From contig JAODUP010000918.1 in assembly GCA_025642065.1 (NCBI GenBank), positions 51,001 through 115,000 of the forward strand: DNA of 64,000 nt, given 5' to 3'. The position numbers and the translations under genes were made by a program. This document shows, piece by piece, positions 10,985-22,379 of this stretch (within the stretch, counting starts at the first letter, position 1; the number at the start of each line of letters is the position of its first letter). The stretch comes from Paralvinella palmiformis. Its lineage: Eukaryota > Annelida > Polychaeta > Terebellida > Alvinellidae. Below the pieces are notes generated by a model. The model had not been told where the DNA came from and ran no database searches. It worked only from the letters and a program-made list of their open reading frames with translations.

Positions 10985-12833
10985 CCATGATCATTAGAAA
11001 TTCATCCGTTGATGATATTGCTATTCACATAAAGCTAGATATTGGCAAGCCAAAATCTTCAAGGAAGGAAATTACTTTTCGGAAGCTCCGTTATATACCT
11101 ATGCCGGATTGGATATTGACTCAGCCCCTAGCTTGCAACGTACATCTGGATCTGTGGATGATCTTATCTCCGCCTATGATTCTGGCATTAGGAGACTGAT
11201 AGACAAACATGCCCCACTGCAGGTTAAAACAATAGCTTTGAGACCAAATGCTCCTTGGTACACAGAAGATATCCGCGAAGCCAAACACAAGCGGACGAAA
11301 AGCTGAATGAAGCTGGAGAAGAACAAAACTAACTGTACATCACCAGATGTTCAAGGAAGAATGTCGTAATGTCATTGCTCTACTTATCAAAGCCAAGAAG
11401 GAACACTACTCCAACAAGATATTAGCGTGCGGTACTGAATCTAAGCAGTTGTTCAAGTTAGCCAAGCACTTAACGGGACACAACAGTGAAGTCATATTAC
11501 CTAGTTGTCCATCAGATAGGGATTTGGCTAACTGATTTGGTGATGTTTTCGTAAATAACAACATCAGTGCTCTGAACAAACTTGACGGTCAATCGATGAC
11601 GAGTTTCACACCTGCTACGCAAGAGGAAATCCGAAAAATCATTCTGAAGGCCCAATCAAAGTCCTGTGAATTAGACCCTCTCCCTACACATCTTCTGAAA
11701 GACTGCTTAGAACATCTACTTCCATTGATCACTGCTATAATCAACGGTTCTCTGACTGAATCCAAAGTTCCCCTAAGCTTCAAGAAGGCCATCGTGCCAC
11801 CACTACTGAAAAAACTAAACGAGTTTAGACAAGGAGGTTTTAAAGAACTACCGACCTGTTTCTAAATTGCCCTTGTCGACACAACCTACTATGCCATTGC
11901 TACGCAGATGACACTCAGGTATACATGGTAATTCGGCCTTCTGACTCTTTGGATAACCTTGCTACCAAATTGGAAGCCTGCCTGGCAGACATTAGATTCA
12001 ATATGTTCCAATATGCTGAAACCAAACCAGGATAAAACTAAACTGATTGTTTTCTCATCAAAGCACCAAGCTAAGTAAACTCAGGATTTCCACCTAACAG
12101 TTGGTGATAGTGTTGTTAATGATGTGCATTCTGTGAGGAACCTAGGGGTGTACCTGGATAGCTCACTTACCATGGACAAACAGGTCAATGGTGTTTCCAG
12201 GGCCTGTTATTACCAGATACGCAACATTGGCTGAATCCGCCAGTTCAAAACAACAGATGTCTGCACAACGCTAGTCAACTCCTTGGTTACATCCCGCCTT
12301 GATTGTGGGAATGTCCTTCTATAAGCTATCCCCAAATTGTTAACAGCTCGTCTGCATGGAGTACAAAACAGTGCTGCGCGTCTAATTACCCGCACTCGGA
12401 AGAAGGAACACATCACTCCAGTGTTGAAATCCCTATATTGGCTACCGGTGGTGTACAGACTTCTGTACAAGCTCCTCATGTATAAATACAAAACGCTCAA
12501 TAGCACAGCTCCTGCCTAGAGTCAGGTTGCCTGCTATGTGTACCAAAGACACGTACGGCAACCTATGGAAATCGCTGTTTCAGCAAGTCAGCTGCCTCCC
12601 TGTGGAACAATTTACCAATGATAACTTGGCAGTCCAAGTCCCTCAACTTGTTCAAGAAGAATGTTAAAACGCATTTCTTTGACATTGCATATTCATAACC
12701 ATGTTATCATTATTTTAACGTCTAAATCGAAAATTGTTTTATAATGTTTTAAAGTCTATACTTGGTACATGTTTAACTACTTCTTTTATCTGTAAAGCAC
12801 TTTAGGGTAATTTTAGTCCAATTATATAGAGCG

Positions 12834-12870
<37 letters not shown>
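10985..12870 (+). pseudogene. Decayed, internally deleted Jockey-type non-LTR retrotransposon
   Basis: Plus-strand blocks in several frames: endonuclease C-terminus with SSRKEITFRKLR (about 11062), linker DKHAPLQVKTIALRPNAPWY (about 11200), KKEHYSNKIL..LFKLAKHLTG, an RT start with [20 protein letters not shown] (about 11660) and [12 protein letters not shown] (about 11780), HCYADDTQVYM-like (about 11890), NLGVYLDSSLTMDKQ (about 12140), YWLPVVYRLLYKLLMYKYK (about 12430) and the end SLNLFKKNVKTHFFDIAYS with a stop near 12697. Between 11865 and 11885 most of the RT palm is missing, a deletion relative to the family. The 3' UTR has the typical AAAGCAC..AGAGCGCTATATA motif and a (TA)n run at 12833-12868. 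In-frame stops and frameshifts show it is dead. Confidence 0.88.
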
Positions 12871-12872
<2 letters not shown>

Positions 12873-13227
12873 CATTGTCATTATTATTTATCAGTCCTGT
12901 TTAGATCGCAGAAAGAAAATTAACACTTCAATTTATTATTAGCAAACTACATACTTATTAAAATCGAACATAACGTACCACTTTGTTCAGTCAGCATTTT
13001 CCGTATCTCGCTGAGTGTTTTGTTCAATTGATCTAGCTTGCTTAGTTCGTCTGTGTGGTTGTATGGGGTCGAACTACTTGGATGTGCCATGACTCTATAT
13101 TGGATATTTCTAAATATCTTCCAGTGATTTCATAATAAACGGTATAATATGCAAATACATACATATTCATATGATGTATTATAACTTTTTGATAAAGATA
13201 ATAAGTCACAACGGTATATTTACTAAG

Positions 13228-13281
<54 letters not shown>

Positions 13282-13900
13282 TGTAATTTATAACTTTTTT
13301 AGAGATTAACATTAAACCTATTCATGTACTTTGTATACAATGCCATATAGTTTATGTTTTATATAAAATTCCTTTAAACATGGAAATCAATGGACCCTTT
13401 TAAGTCTACATAAACAATTACTAACTGATTGTTTTAATAACCTTTTGAAACAGAGTCTGACGTCTGTAGTGAACGTGCTGAACTTCCTTGACTCTTAGTT
13501 TGTGACAGTTCGGATTATTTACCATATCTGGCGATCAAACTAGCAGGCTCTGATATCAGAAGTACCGTCATTGGTAAACAAAGCTTTGATCACAGGCTGA
13601 ACAGCCAATGAATGTGTGAGTATTGATGAGTCAGAGGTTGATTGTTTTTACAATAAATTGTCAGAATGAGAATGTCAAAGTGGAAATAAATTATATCCAA
13701 GTGTTCTGAAAGAATAGGCCAGATGGTTGTCAGGATTTCACGGAGATCAGATTCACCAGGTGGGTGAGTCGGCATTCTTCTACGTGATTCTTTGAAGTGT
13801 GAAACCCATTTCGCTTTCAGACTGTCTTTTAAAAATAGCCACCTGACTTTTGTATCTTGGGGGGATAAGTGTTCGTGTAGCTATAATCTACCGATTACAA
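12870..13900. other. Noncoding stretch with (TA)n at 13232-13274
   Basis: No supported gene. A TA run of about 43 bp; otherwise unique-looking AT-rich sequence. Confidence 0.55.
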
Positions 13901-13939
13901 CCAACTAAGAAAAATGGCCTCAAAGTTGCAGATTTTCTC

Positions 13940-14640
13940 TATGATACATAGCGAGACATTGTAGATGAGCATGCCCCTTTAAGGACAAAGGAAATGCTAA
14001 GAGGACCACTACAAAAAGAAAATCCAAGCTTCAAAGAAACACAGAAGATATTGTGAGCAGCTGTGGATCAGGACCGATTTGTGTGTTCATTATGAAATGT
14101 TCAAGGTCAGTAAAATTCTAGTAAAAAATACTCTTGCCTCTGCTAAATCAGAATATTGCAATATTATAAAAACCACCGTATGTACTGTAATATTCTAAAT
14201 AATTACATACCTGTTTCAAATCTTACATTTTTATATACAGTTATACAAAGGGGAGTTGCTGTCCATCTAAACAAATATTTAATCAATAATAACATTAATG
14301 AATCACTACAGTTCTGCATATAAAAGTGGTTGCAGCACTGAAACAACCTTGGTTCGGATGAAAAATGATATTATGATGTCATTCGATACAGTTGACCATA
14401 ATGTACTTTTCTATAGGGTAAAAGACATGTTAGGTATGTCAGGTAAAATACTTGAATGGTTTCGATCCTATCTGGAGCAACGCTATCAGAGAGTATTCAT
14501 GCTTCCGTCATGGATAAAATAAACAGTTACGCGTTGTTACAAAAACCGAATACACATGATCAACCAGAAGACCTAAAGGTCATGGGCCAATAATGTCGCC
14601 CGTTAAGCCGGCGACCTTGGAGGCTTGTGAACTCTACACG

Positions 14641-14703
<63 letters not shown>

Positions 14704-15190
14704 TGGATCCTGACAAAGAATTTAGAAAATTGTATTGCTGATATTCGGCTATGGATGACTCAAAATCTACTAAGACTAAATGATAATAATACAAATATTA
14801 TATATTTGGCATCACCACATTGTGTAAAACCCCTAAAAACACCAGCATTACAGATGGCTGCATCTTCAATTACCGCTAATTGGTCAGTAACAAATCTAAG
14901 GGTTATTTTTGACCAATGTATTAACAAGTCATATGGTAATTGTGGGTTTATTGTCGCAGCCCCCACTTTGTGGAATATGTTGCCCGAAGATATTAGAAAT
15001 GCGTTATCTCTTGAAAATTTTAAATCCGTCTTAACACACACCTGTTCAAGGTTGCTTTCACAGATAAATAATATTTATCTTTTAAATTTCACATATTATT
15101 TGGGGGTATTATTATATTACATATTATTTGTACAGCGCCCTTGAATGGCTCCTGCTAGTAAGGGCGCTTTATTAAATATACATTATTATT
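13940..15190 (+). pseudogene. Decayed non-LTR retrotransposon with (TA)n expansion inside the ORF
   Basis: Blocks: DEHAPLRTKEM-like linker (about 13965), EMFKVSKILVKNTLASAKSE (about 14090), an RT block with NHYSSAYKSGCSTETTL and FDTVDHNVLFYR (14298-14520), an expanded (TA)n run at 14641-14700, then LENCIADIRLWMTQNLLRL (about 14725), KPLKTPALQMAASSIT, NLRVIFDQCI, and the terminal VAAPTLWNMLPEDIRN..LENFKSVL (about 14955-15040). The middle of the RT and the thumb are deleted. The 3' UTR has an inverted repeat, AGCGCCCTT (15134-15142) with AAGGGCGCT (15160-15168), then ATTAAATATACATT and a (ATT)n tail. A 5'-truncated copy of this tail is at 19127-19183 (minus). Confidence 0.88.
15134..15168 (+). 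other. 3'-UTR hairpin of a non-LTR element
   Basis: Arms AGCGCCCTT and AAGGGCGCT, 9 bp each, perfectly complementary with a 17-nt loop, just before the ATT-rich tail. Such 3' stem-loops are commonly what the element's reverse transcriptase recognises; that role is inferred here. The same stem is in the solo tail at 19164-19183. Confidence 0.7.
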
Positions 15191-15894
15191 ATTATCTCAT
15201 CGGGACTCCATGACCAGCTAGGTATATCAAGAATGACTTGTGACCAAATAAAGATCACGTGAAATCACGGACTACGCGAAATACTTACGCCTGTATATGT
15301 TTACATACATAATACATACATATTAGGATTATACAGTTATCCTATATGACACTTATAGACTTAATACATTAAAAATGGAATAACGAAAATATAACTTCAT
15401 CTATGGAGACGGAAACTCTTCACTTATCAAGTGGATCATGGTCAGGGTGGGGCTTATGCTGCAAGGCAGGCAGAAAGTGGCAGAAACTATTTTCTGTCGG
15501 CATAAATTAGCTTTCTGCCAGCAGAAATGATCTTTCCAAAAATTGTGGTTATTGAACATGGTGCAGTCACTGGCTTAGCAATTGAAGTTCTAAATTTATA
15601 GTAAGATTCTGAGATGCTTCTTAAGGATGGCTATTTCAGAATTTATAAGGGTTTCAATAACATAGAAATTGGTAGAACCAACTGATTTGAAAAACACAAT
15701 CAAGTTTATTTAGTTAATATTTGTACAGCACAAGTTATATCGTCAAAACGGAATTTATAATGCTGCATTAAATTATAGATTCAACTGCCATTAAGCATGG
15801 GAATGTTTAGCAAAGAAATGAAGGAAGCCATTCAGTTAATCACTAGTCATTTGCGATTAGGGGCACTGCAATATTGAATTCAATAGTCTAAATC

Positions 15895-16775
15895 TGTATG
15901 TCCTCTGAGCATCCTGAGACAGAAAACCAACTTTGTTGCTTTGGCCACCCCAAGTCGGTTTCGGAGTTTGTTGTGCACAAGTCCAAAGATTGAAAACAAT
16001 CTCTCAATTGAAGCAGAAGAAGTGCAAGCAGCATGCAGTTGTATCGTAGTGTCCACTAACCCTTTTGGAAAATGATACTTCTGCAGTCCTTTTCACCATG
16101 TCAGAGATGACATTTAAGTTGTTTTGAAGAAGAATGCAGGGAATGATGCAGCCTCGACATCAAAAGAAATGACACCATCAAAATATGACTGGTCATTCTC
16201 TATTAGCCACTATACAGCCGACTCTTCTTGTTTTGTTGATAGCCCACGTCCTTTGTACCCAGGATGCAACCATGTGGCATCTTTGTGAGGCTGGAGTAGC
16301 AGCTCATCTTGCAAATCCATGAAGATTTTGCATGCATGGCCAAGACCTGCTGTGTCACTCCGTGCCTTGGCAATGGCCACTGCTACGGGTTTCAGTTGAT
16401 CCGCTAAATGCCGAGCTTGACGGAAAAAATTGTAATCCATGACTTTGTGCATTAGGGTGGCACCGAAGTCAGTTTCATGATCATGTATGATCTGAATGTA
16501 GTGAGGTATGTTGGTCAGGAATTATTCCAGACAGATCCATCTTGTGTTCCCAGGTAATTCTGGCTTCACGCTACCAGCACAATCCTTAAGCCACGCAGAA
16601 GGCCTATGGTGGTTGCGGAAGTAGATTTATACTTTTGTCACATGTTTGATGATGCCAGAAGGAGTAATATCCTGGCTCAGGAGATTAAACCAATGAAGGA
16701 GACAACAATACACAGTTAGGTCAGGATCATGTGCTTTCGGTTTATCCCTCATCTTTTCCATGTTTTGGGCATTAT
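15895..16775 (-). pseudogene. hAT transposase pseudogene (C-terminal half)
   Basis: Read on the minus strand, mostly in one frame with a few stops and shifts. It has a Cys/His-containing block with CCLLHWFNLLSQDITPSGII, then IYFRNHHRPSAWLKDCAGSV and KPELPGNTRW (hAT catalytic-core landmark with the conserved Trp), a helical open segment at 16210-16452 with ARHLADQLKPVAVAIAKARS, and the dimerisation region ASIERLFSIFGLVHNKLRNR..KATKLVFCLRMLRG (about 15900-16020). Known family role: cut-and-paste transposition. In-frame stops make it nonfunctional; the N-terminal zinc finger was not found. Confidence 0.85.
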
Positions 16776-16800
16776 ATAAGTAGTTTTAACCCCTCCATTT

Positions 16801-17021
16801 GAAGAGCTTCCCTTCTGATGTTAGTTAACAAAGGTCAGGTCGTTGAAGGGCTTCCCTTCTGATGTTAGTTATCAAAGGTCAGGTCGTTGAAGGGCTTCCC
16901 TTCTGATGTTAGTTATTAAAAGTCAGGTAGTTGAAGAGCTTCCCTTCTGATGCTAGTTATTAAAGGTCAGGCCTTTCAAGAGAATTTCATTCTGGTGTTA
17001 GTTATCAAAGGTCAAGCTGTT
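16801..17021. repeat. 44-bp minisatellite, five units, inside the hAT element
   Basis: Units start at 16801, 16845, 16889, 16933 and 16977, exactly 44 bp apart, with core CTTCCCTTCTGATGTTAGTT and AAAGGTCAGGTCGTTGAAG. The first three are nearly identical and the last is diverged. It lies on the transposase-upstream side of the hAT element (the transposase is on the minus strand), so it may be an expanded subterminal region. Confidence 0.92.
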
Positions 17022-17228
17022 GAAGGCTTTCTCTATGATGATCTTCTAAGATCAATCTTCTGGTGTAGGCCAGGGGGTATATATATGCTAACCAAGCAGA
17101 ATAACCAATGAAATAAGTAAGTAACTACTATTTTTTTCTGAATTACATGGTCTACTAGACTATTTCTGCAAAAATTATAGCTGAAACCTATTTCTGCCAT
17201 GGCAGAAACTGCCAACCCTGATCATGAT

Positions 17229-18275
17229 TGTTACGGTGATTATGTCGATTGAATTAGAAATTGGGGACATTAATTGCTGTTAAATTTATTTATTGATTTA
17301 TTTATTAATAACAATAAATATTACCATGTTTAGGTGGAAAGCCGCGTTCATTAATTTAAACAATAGCAGAAAACTGAAAGTTGTGAAACAGACGCTCGTT
17401 TTGTAACTTAATTGTGGCTATAAATGTCTATATTTATCAACAGTATTTAATACTGAGTTAACGGTAAGGATTCACAATAATTTATCAATGGCTAAAATGT
17501 AATATAATAAATCTAATCACATGAAATGGTTTGAAAATAATTCTTAGCGGTAAATATTTACGTACCGAGATCGTCTGCTTTTTGCAATGGTCACCTGACG
17601 AATGCGACGTTTATAGTACAAGATTTTTTTCAATAAAACAAAAATGAAACAAACTAATATTGAGATATTGTTTGTAATGTATTTAAAAAATGACCAATTC
17701 AAAAAGTAAGTGCTTAAACATTTGTTCGGTTAGCAAAATCGGGCCATCTATATGCTTTTAGCATTCTACTTAATAACTTAATTAGCTGTTTTGTTGTTGC
17801 TATTTTCCCTATATATTCATCATTAACTTAATTCCCAGTTTATTCTATAATTAATACAATAATTAATTCAATATGCAAATTCAGGTTTATAGTTCACTGT
17901 TTCTTAGCGCGTCATATTATTTTTACCATTTTGGAATGTCAGAAAACGAACACCCGACACGTGTACCATTATTTACTGTGTTCAAAGACGATAAAATATA
18001 ATCATTATATCTTTACAAGTTCATGTATGCCTGTTTGTATTTCACAGAAATATTATAACAAACAAATGTCAAAGGGCTTTATTAGTGGATAAATAATATA
18101 TTACGAGATCTCATTACGTATAATCTATGCCAAAATACAAGGATATGTCCATTATCGCTCACAGATGGTAACCCTTTTACACCGGAGAGGTGTTTGTGCA
18201 TTGCAGCTCCACCAAAGTCCCGCCCAAGCTCAACACAGTAGATGTTTATATTATTGTAATAGTGGAATCTGAAAC

Positions 18276-18320
<45 letters not shown>

Positions 18321-18500
18321 TAAGAAATTAGTGTTTACAACTTGTAGAGCTCATAGATATAAATTATTTATAATTTATTCTACATCTTTTAACGTAGTCG
18401 ACTTAGAATAGGATTGGTTAAGTACTTGAGTGTCGTATTCTGTATGATTTTTTTCATTAATTAAATAAACCTGTAAATATTAATTTAAATGCCCCATCTG
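17229..18500. other. Noncoding AT-rich stretch with (TA)n at 18278-18317
   Basis: No supported gene. A TA run of about 40 bp; the rest is AT-rich sequence without coding-like open frames. Confidence 0.55.
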
Positions 18501-18535
18501 GCCCATCCTAGATGACAATGTTTACTATTTAAATT

Positions 18536-18550
18536 AACCATAATTTGCAT

Positions 18551-18581
<31 letters not shown>

Positions 18582-18594
18582 CAAATTATGGTTT
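18536..18594. repeat. Palindrome with octamer-containing arms around (TA)n
   Basis: Left arm AACCATAATTTGCATT (about 18536-18551) and right arm AAATGCAAATTATGGTT (about 18578-18594) are reverse complements, separated by a (TA)n run, so the whole 59 bp is a near-perfect inverted repeat. Each arm holds ATTTGCAT/ATGCAAAT, the POU octamer. A second (TA)n follows at about 18597-18619. Confidence 0.85.
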
Positions 18595-19126
18595 TATATA
18601 TATATATATATATATATAAATCATGAAAAACAGGACCTACTCTTCTATCAAACCTGACGAAAGCTTGGTATTTCAACTGACAACTAACCATGTTCTTTAT
18701 AGTGATAGTATAACAATATATTACCTAATATAGTAAAAATTACATACCGGTATTTAGTAGTTTCATTATTTACTCACCAGTTTTGCTATTTATTTCTTTG
18801 AGAGTACACCTAGTGGTAATATCCATGTATGGAAAATCATGTCAAGATGTAATGCTTGTAACATGAATGAATTATTATATTAATTGTATAATCCACACAT
18901 GGATGATGTTAGATAAAAACTATCATCCATGATTTGTGCTTAATTAGCTCAATTTTATAACATAAGGTTTAGACAAATAGAATAAGCAGCACGTGTTATG
19001 TCCCAAGATGAAGATTTTGGCGCTGTCATTAGTATGCAAAAGAACCACGATTTAGGATCACTACGATTCAGCGTAAACTGTACCATTCAGATGAGAACAA
19101 AAGACCATGGAATAATATTGCATATA

Positions 19127-19183
19127 GATAATAATAATAATAATAATAATGTATATTTAATAAAGCGCCCTTACTAGCAGGAG
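19127..19183 (-). mobile_element. Solo 3' tail of a non-LTR retrotransposon
   Basis: On the minus strand it reads CTCCTGCTAGTAAGGGCGCT then TTATTAAATATACATT and (ATT)n, matching the 3' end of the element at 13940-15190. Only about 55 bp is present: an extreme 5' truncation, as expected from aborted target-primed reverse transcription. Confidence 0.85.
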
Positions 19184-19749
19184 ATAAGTGTGCAGCAGAA
19201 CCAGATTTCTTCACTGATAAGTAAAACACTTCATCTCTTATATCACTTCATTAATTATATGAAAGTTTATTAATTTTAATTTAGAATAATGGTATTAGCC
19301 AATTCAGCCCGAGTGACAACTTGGTCCAGATAACTCAACACATGATAAGATGGTCCGGTTCCTACACTAAGATGACCTAGCCGAAGCTTGGAGACAGATT
19401 GGCTCAAAGGTAAATGATAAGGCCACAACCAGAAACAATAACAGATCACAAAACTCGTCATTAACTGCCATATACTCTAAATATATTTATTACTATGGTG
19501 AAACAGTAAATTACTGACTGGTTGTGTCTCCCTTAGACAGCTTATAAAATAACTAGAATTTCTCATTTATTATAATTATTATAAATAAATGTGTCTAAGA
19601 GTGTTATTACTATCTAACCTTCTGATTGTTTTATCCAAGAAAATTGACTCCCAATAAAGCTCACAGTTATATATGTATAATAGTCACCAATATGCTAGTA
19701 TAATATTGGTGTTTATGACCCTATATAACTGAATCTGGGTTTTACCAGT

Positions 19750-19819
<70 letters not shown>

Positions 19820-19850
19820 GCATACATATATATATATATATATATATATA
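19750..19850. repeat. Compound (TA)n / ACATGTATA / (TA)n / CATGCATACA tract
   Basis: Three TA runs interrupted by short CATG-containing spacers, about 100 bp in total. Confidence 0.95.
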
Positions 19851-20116
19851 CAAGACACAAACATTTAATCCTGGTTTGATAATCATAGTATCAGTCTATA
19901 TGAGTAACATTGTATTAGATCTAAGTAAATTTAAGTGCTCAAAGTCATCTGAATGATTATTTATAATTAATGCATGGTAGATTGTCTATTGTGTTTAGCA
20001 GTAAATTCTATGGTATATTTAGAAATGTTAACACCCAATCAGTATCATTCCCATATTTATACCTGGTGTCTTATAGACTTAAGTGTCTATGACCAAACAA
20101 TACACTACCAAATAAG

Positions 20117-20262
20117 GGCACTTCTGTGGTCTAACAGTAGTGTTGTACCACAGATCACTATCACCCATGTTTGAATCTTGGTGTGGGCATATCTAAAGGT
20201 TGTTTCATTTTTGACTTCGCTTCATTACAAAAGTGGCCGTAAAGCTTCAATCATCATCATAC
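20117..20262 (+). mobile_element. SINE family B copy, diverged
   Basis: It starts GGGCACTTCTGTGGTCTAAC and carries a B-box-like TTTGAATCTTG, then GTGTGGGCATATCTAAAGG, GACTTCGCTTCATT, AAAAGTGGCCGTAAAG and an (ATC)n-type tail. It aligns in order with 8146-8340 but lacks the central TCGGCCCATTTAGCC block (internal deletion). Confidence 0.75.
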
Positions 20263-20269
20263 AACACCA

Positions 20270-22185
20270 AATACACATTTCCTTGATAATTAAAACAATT
20301 CTAAATCTATTCATATGTGAGATAATGTGCTTGCTCATTTTGGACATTTACAATTATTACTGGTCAGGATATTTCCATTGAATCTCATATTGTCTACTTC
20401 ATGAGTCTGCCCATGAGTGATGTTATAAAGCAGTGTTCCCCTACTTGTTGACATTGTGTAAATCCCAGCTGGAAGATTGGTTTGTCTAATTGGCATTATT
20501 TCACATTATTATGTGGTATAAAACATAGTATGTGTGTTGGTTATTTGGTAAATTATCTGGCATTGTTCAAAATGTCTGCCATTCATGTCTTTGACATTCA
20601 AGACACAAGTCATCTTTAGCCGACCGAATTACCTCATTACAATGAGAAATCATTGTTTGGCTTCATGATCGGTGCTTCGGATTGAGTATTTGGCTATATT
20701 TTTGCGACACCTAGGATAAACAAATAATCAGGTGTTAATATTCACCCATAGGCTGCCAGGGTAGATAAGACATGAGGCTTTTCTCTTGTGAATCATTTTG
20801 ATACTGTTGAGTGTTCATGTAAGTTCACACATACTGAAAAATTCAGTGTGTCTGTTGTATGTTTATTTCTGCATAAAATGCATGGACTATATCTGGTTTG
20901 GTGATTTTCTTATTTTGTATACATTTCGTTATGGATATTTCAGTGAACGAATACCAGCAGTTGTATTTTGGTAATTTAATGAACATTTTCCTAATGAATA
21001 AGATCATCCATTGCCATTCCAGATCCATAAAATGTTCTTTGTGATCTATCTGGGAATAATTCTTTGTTCAAGTTAATCAAAGGACAAAGACATTCTCTGT
21101 CCATTCAAATATCTGTGTTCATTTCATGTCTTGTGAGTTACATTTTTCAAAATGTGTTCTCAGTGTAACTTACATTGTCGTCTCAGTGTAAAAAGCACAT
21201 TAGCTTATATAAAGGATCAATTAACATTCCTTTGCTTCAAATTATTTTATGTTATTGTTATGCTTTTATGTGATATCACACTGTGATATATAGTATGTTG
21301 CATTATGATATTGCTTGTTATAATACTTCAGATTACGTTATGATGTTGGATTTTGTGCCATGAGATCATTATTATTTTGCTGTCATATGGAATATTTTTG
21401 TCACGATATATTATGCTGTATTATTTCAGAATGTATGTGTTATGTTAGGTGATTAAGCTTTGAACAATCTTTTACAAGGTTCCATTTTAAAACACACACT
21501 ACATTTTTAACAGTTTCTTATTTATCATGTTTCCATTGTACTTGGGAAGTCAACATTCTTATATTTCATGCATTATGTTCAGTCAGAACATTAAAATTGG
21601 ATTAATTTATTATACGCTTGTTATGCAAACAGGACTGGAAAAATAACTGTAAATTTCAGCTTCTTCCAATTAATGTTTCTGTTCTCAATCAGATATTGAT
21701 ATACAAATAAATTATTACATATGTTTTTCAAAATTTGATGTAATAAATAGCATAAGTTATTATATCTATTAACACTGAAGCAGGAAATATGTAATCATTT
21801 GGCTGCAATATTAGATCTCTGCTACAGCTGACTATTGGTACATTCCTAACATCTTATCAGGGTCATCGTGAAAGTTAAATGTGCTATTTGGTAAGTTTCC
21901 AATCACATTGGCCATATACTGATATGAGTGACTAAATTGTACTTGTAGATTTCCAAACAAGAAGATTTAATCCATTTTGTATTCACAGTTGGTTAGAAAC
22001 TGTCACTGGGATGGTGTTTACAATCATTAATCTCTGCTTTGCAGTGATAACTTCAGGACTGATTGCATTGAAAATGCAGTCCAAATGAAACAAGGAGTTG
22101 CCCTGAAAAAATTGAGATTCTGGAACATTTCAAATTAAGTTCAGACAAATAAGTGAAACACTCCATATTGCAGAAAATGCAGTGG
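20270..22185. other. Noncoding stretch
   Basis: AT-rich sequence without a supported gene, RNA or repeat. No long microsatellite. Confidence 0.5.
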
Positions 22186-22189
22186 AATC

Positions 22190-22370
22190 CTCTAACTTAA
22201 TCTAATCTACAGTCAAAGGACTTAATACTCGGGGCTTCTACAACATATTCTGGAAGACTGTTCCACGTATCTGCCACACGCAACCTAAACTGAGATTGTC
22301 TTATTTTGGTTTTACCTTTTTCTTTATATAATTTCTTCTGATGTCCTCTTGTATTGTTGTTATTTACCGG
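22190..22370 (-). pseudogene. 3' end of a CR1/Jockey-type non-LTR ORF2
   Basis: On the minus strand an uninterrupted frame reads NNNTRGHQKKLYKE..KTKIRQSQFRLRVADTWNSL, then PEYVVEAPSIKSFDCRLD. This is the classic C-terminal signature (V.D.WNSLPE.VV.A.S...F...LD) of CR1-like elements. It is a different lineage from the elements at 8-15 kb. Only the last 55-60 codons remain. Confidence 0.8.
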
Positions 22371-22379
22371 CATCTATAT

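Larger units (their letters stand above)
15443..17220 (-). mobile_element. hAT-superfamily DNA transposon with 8-bp target duplications
   Basis: The left end starts CAGGGTGGGGC and the right end finishes GGCAGAAACTGCCAACCCTG, whose reverse complement starts CAGGGTTGGCAG, the hAT-type CAG start with imperfect TIRs. The flanking 8-mers are ATCATGGT (15435-15442) and ATCATGAT (17221-17228), 7 of 8 identical, as expected for hAT duplications. Inside, on the minus strand, is a broken transposase (separate entry). The left end contains repeated AGGCAGAAAG/GGCAGAAACT subterminal motifs. It is 1778 bp long, shorter than most autonomous hATs, so probably internally deleted as well as mutated. Confidence 0.88.

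Noticed and set aside
14593..15144. 183-codon plus-strand gene
   Set aside because: The frame is LINE debris fused across a (TA)n expansion; it lacks most of the RT and has deletion junctions.
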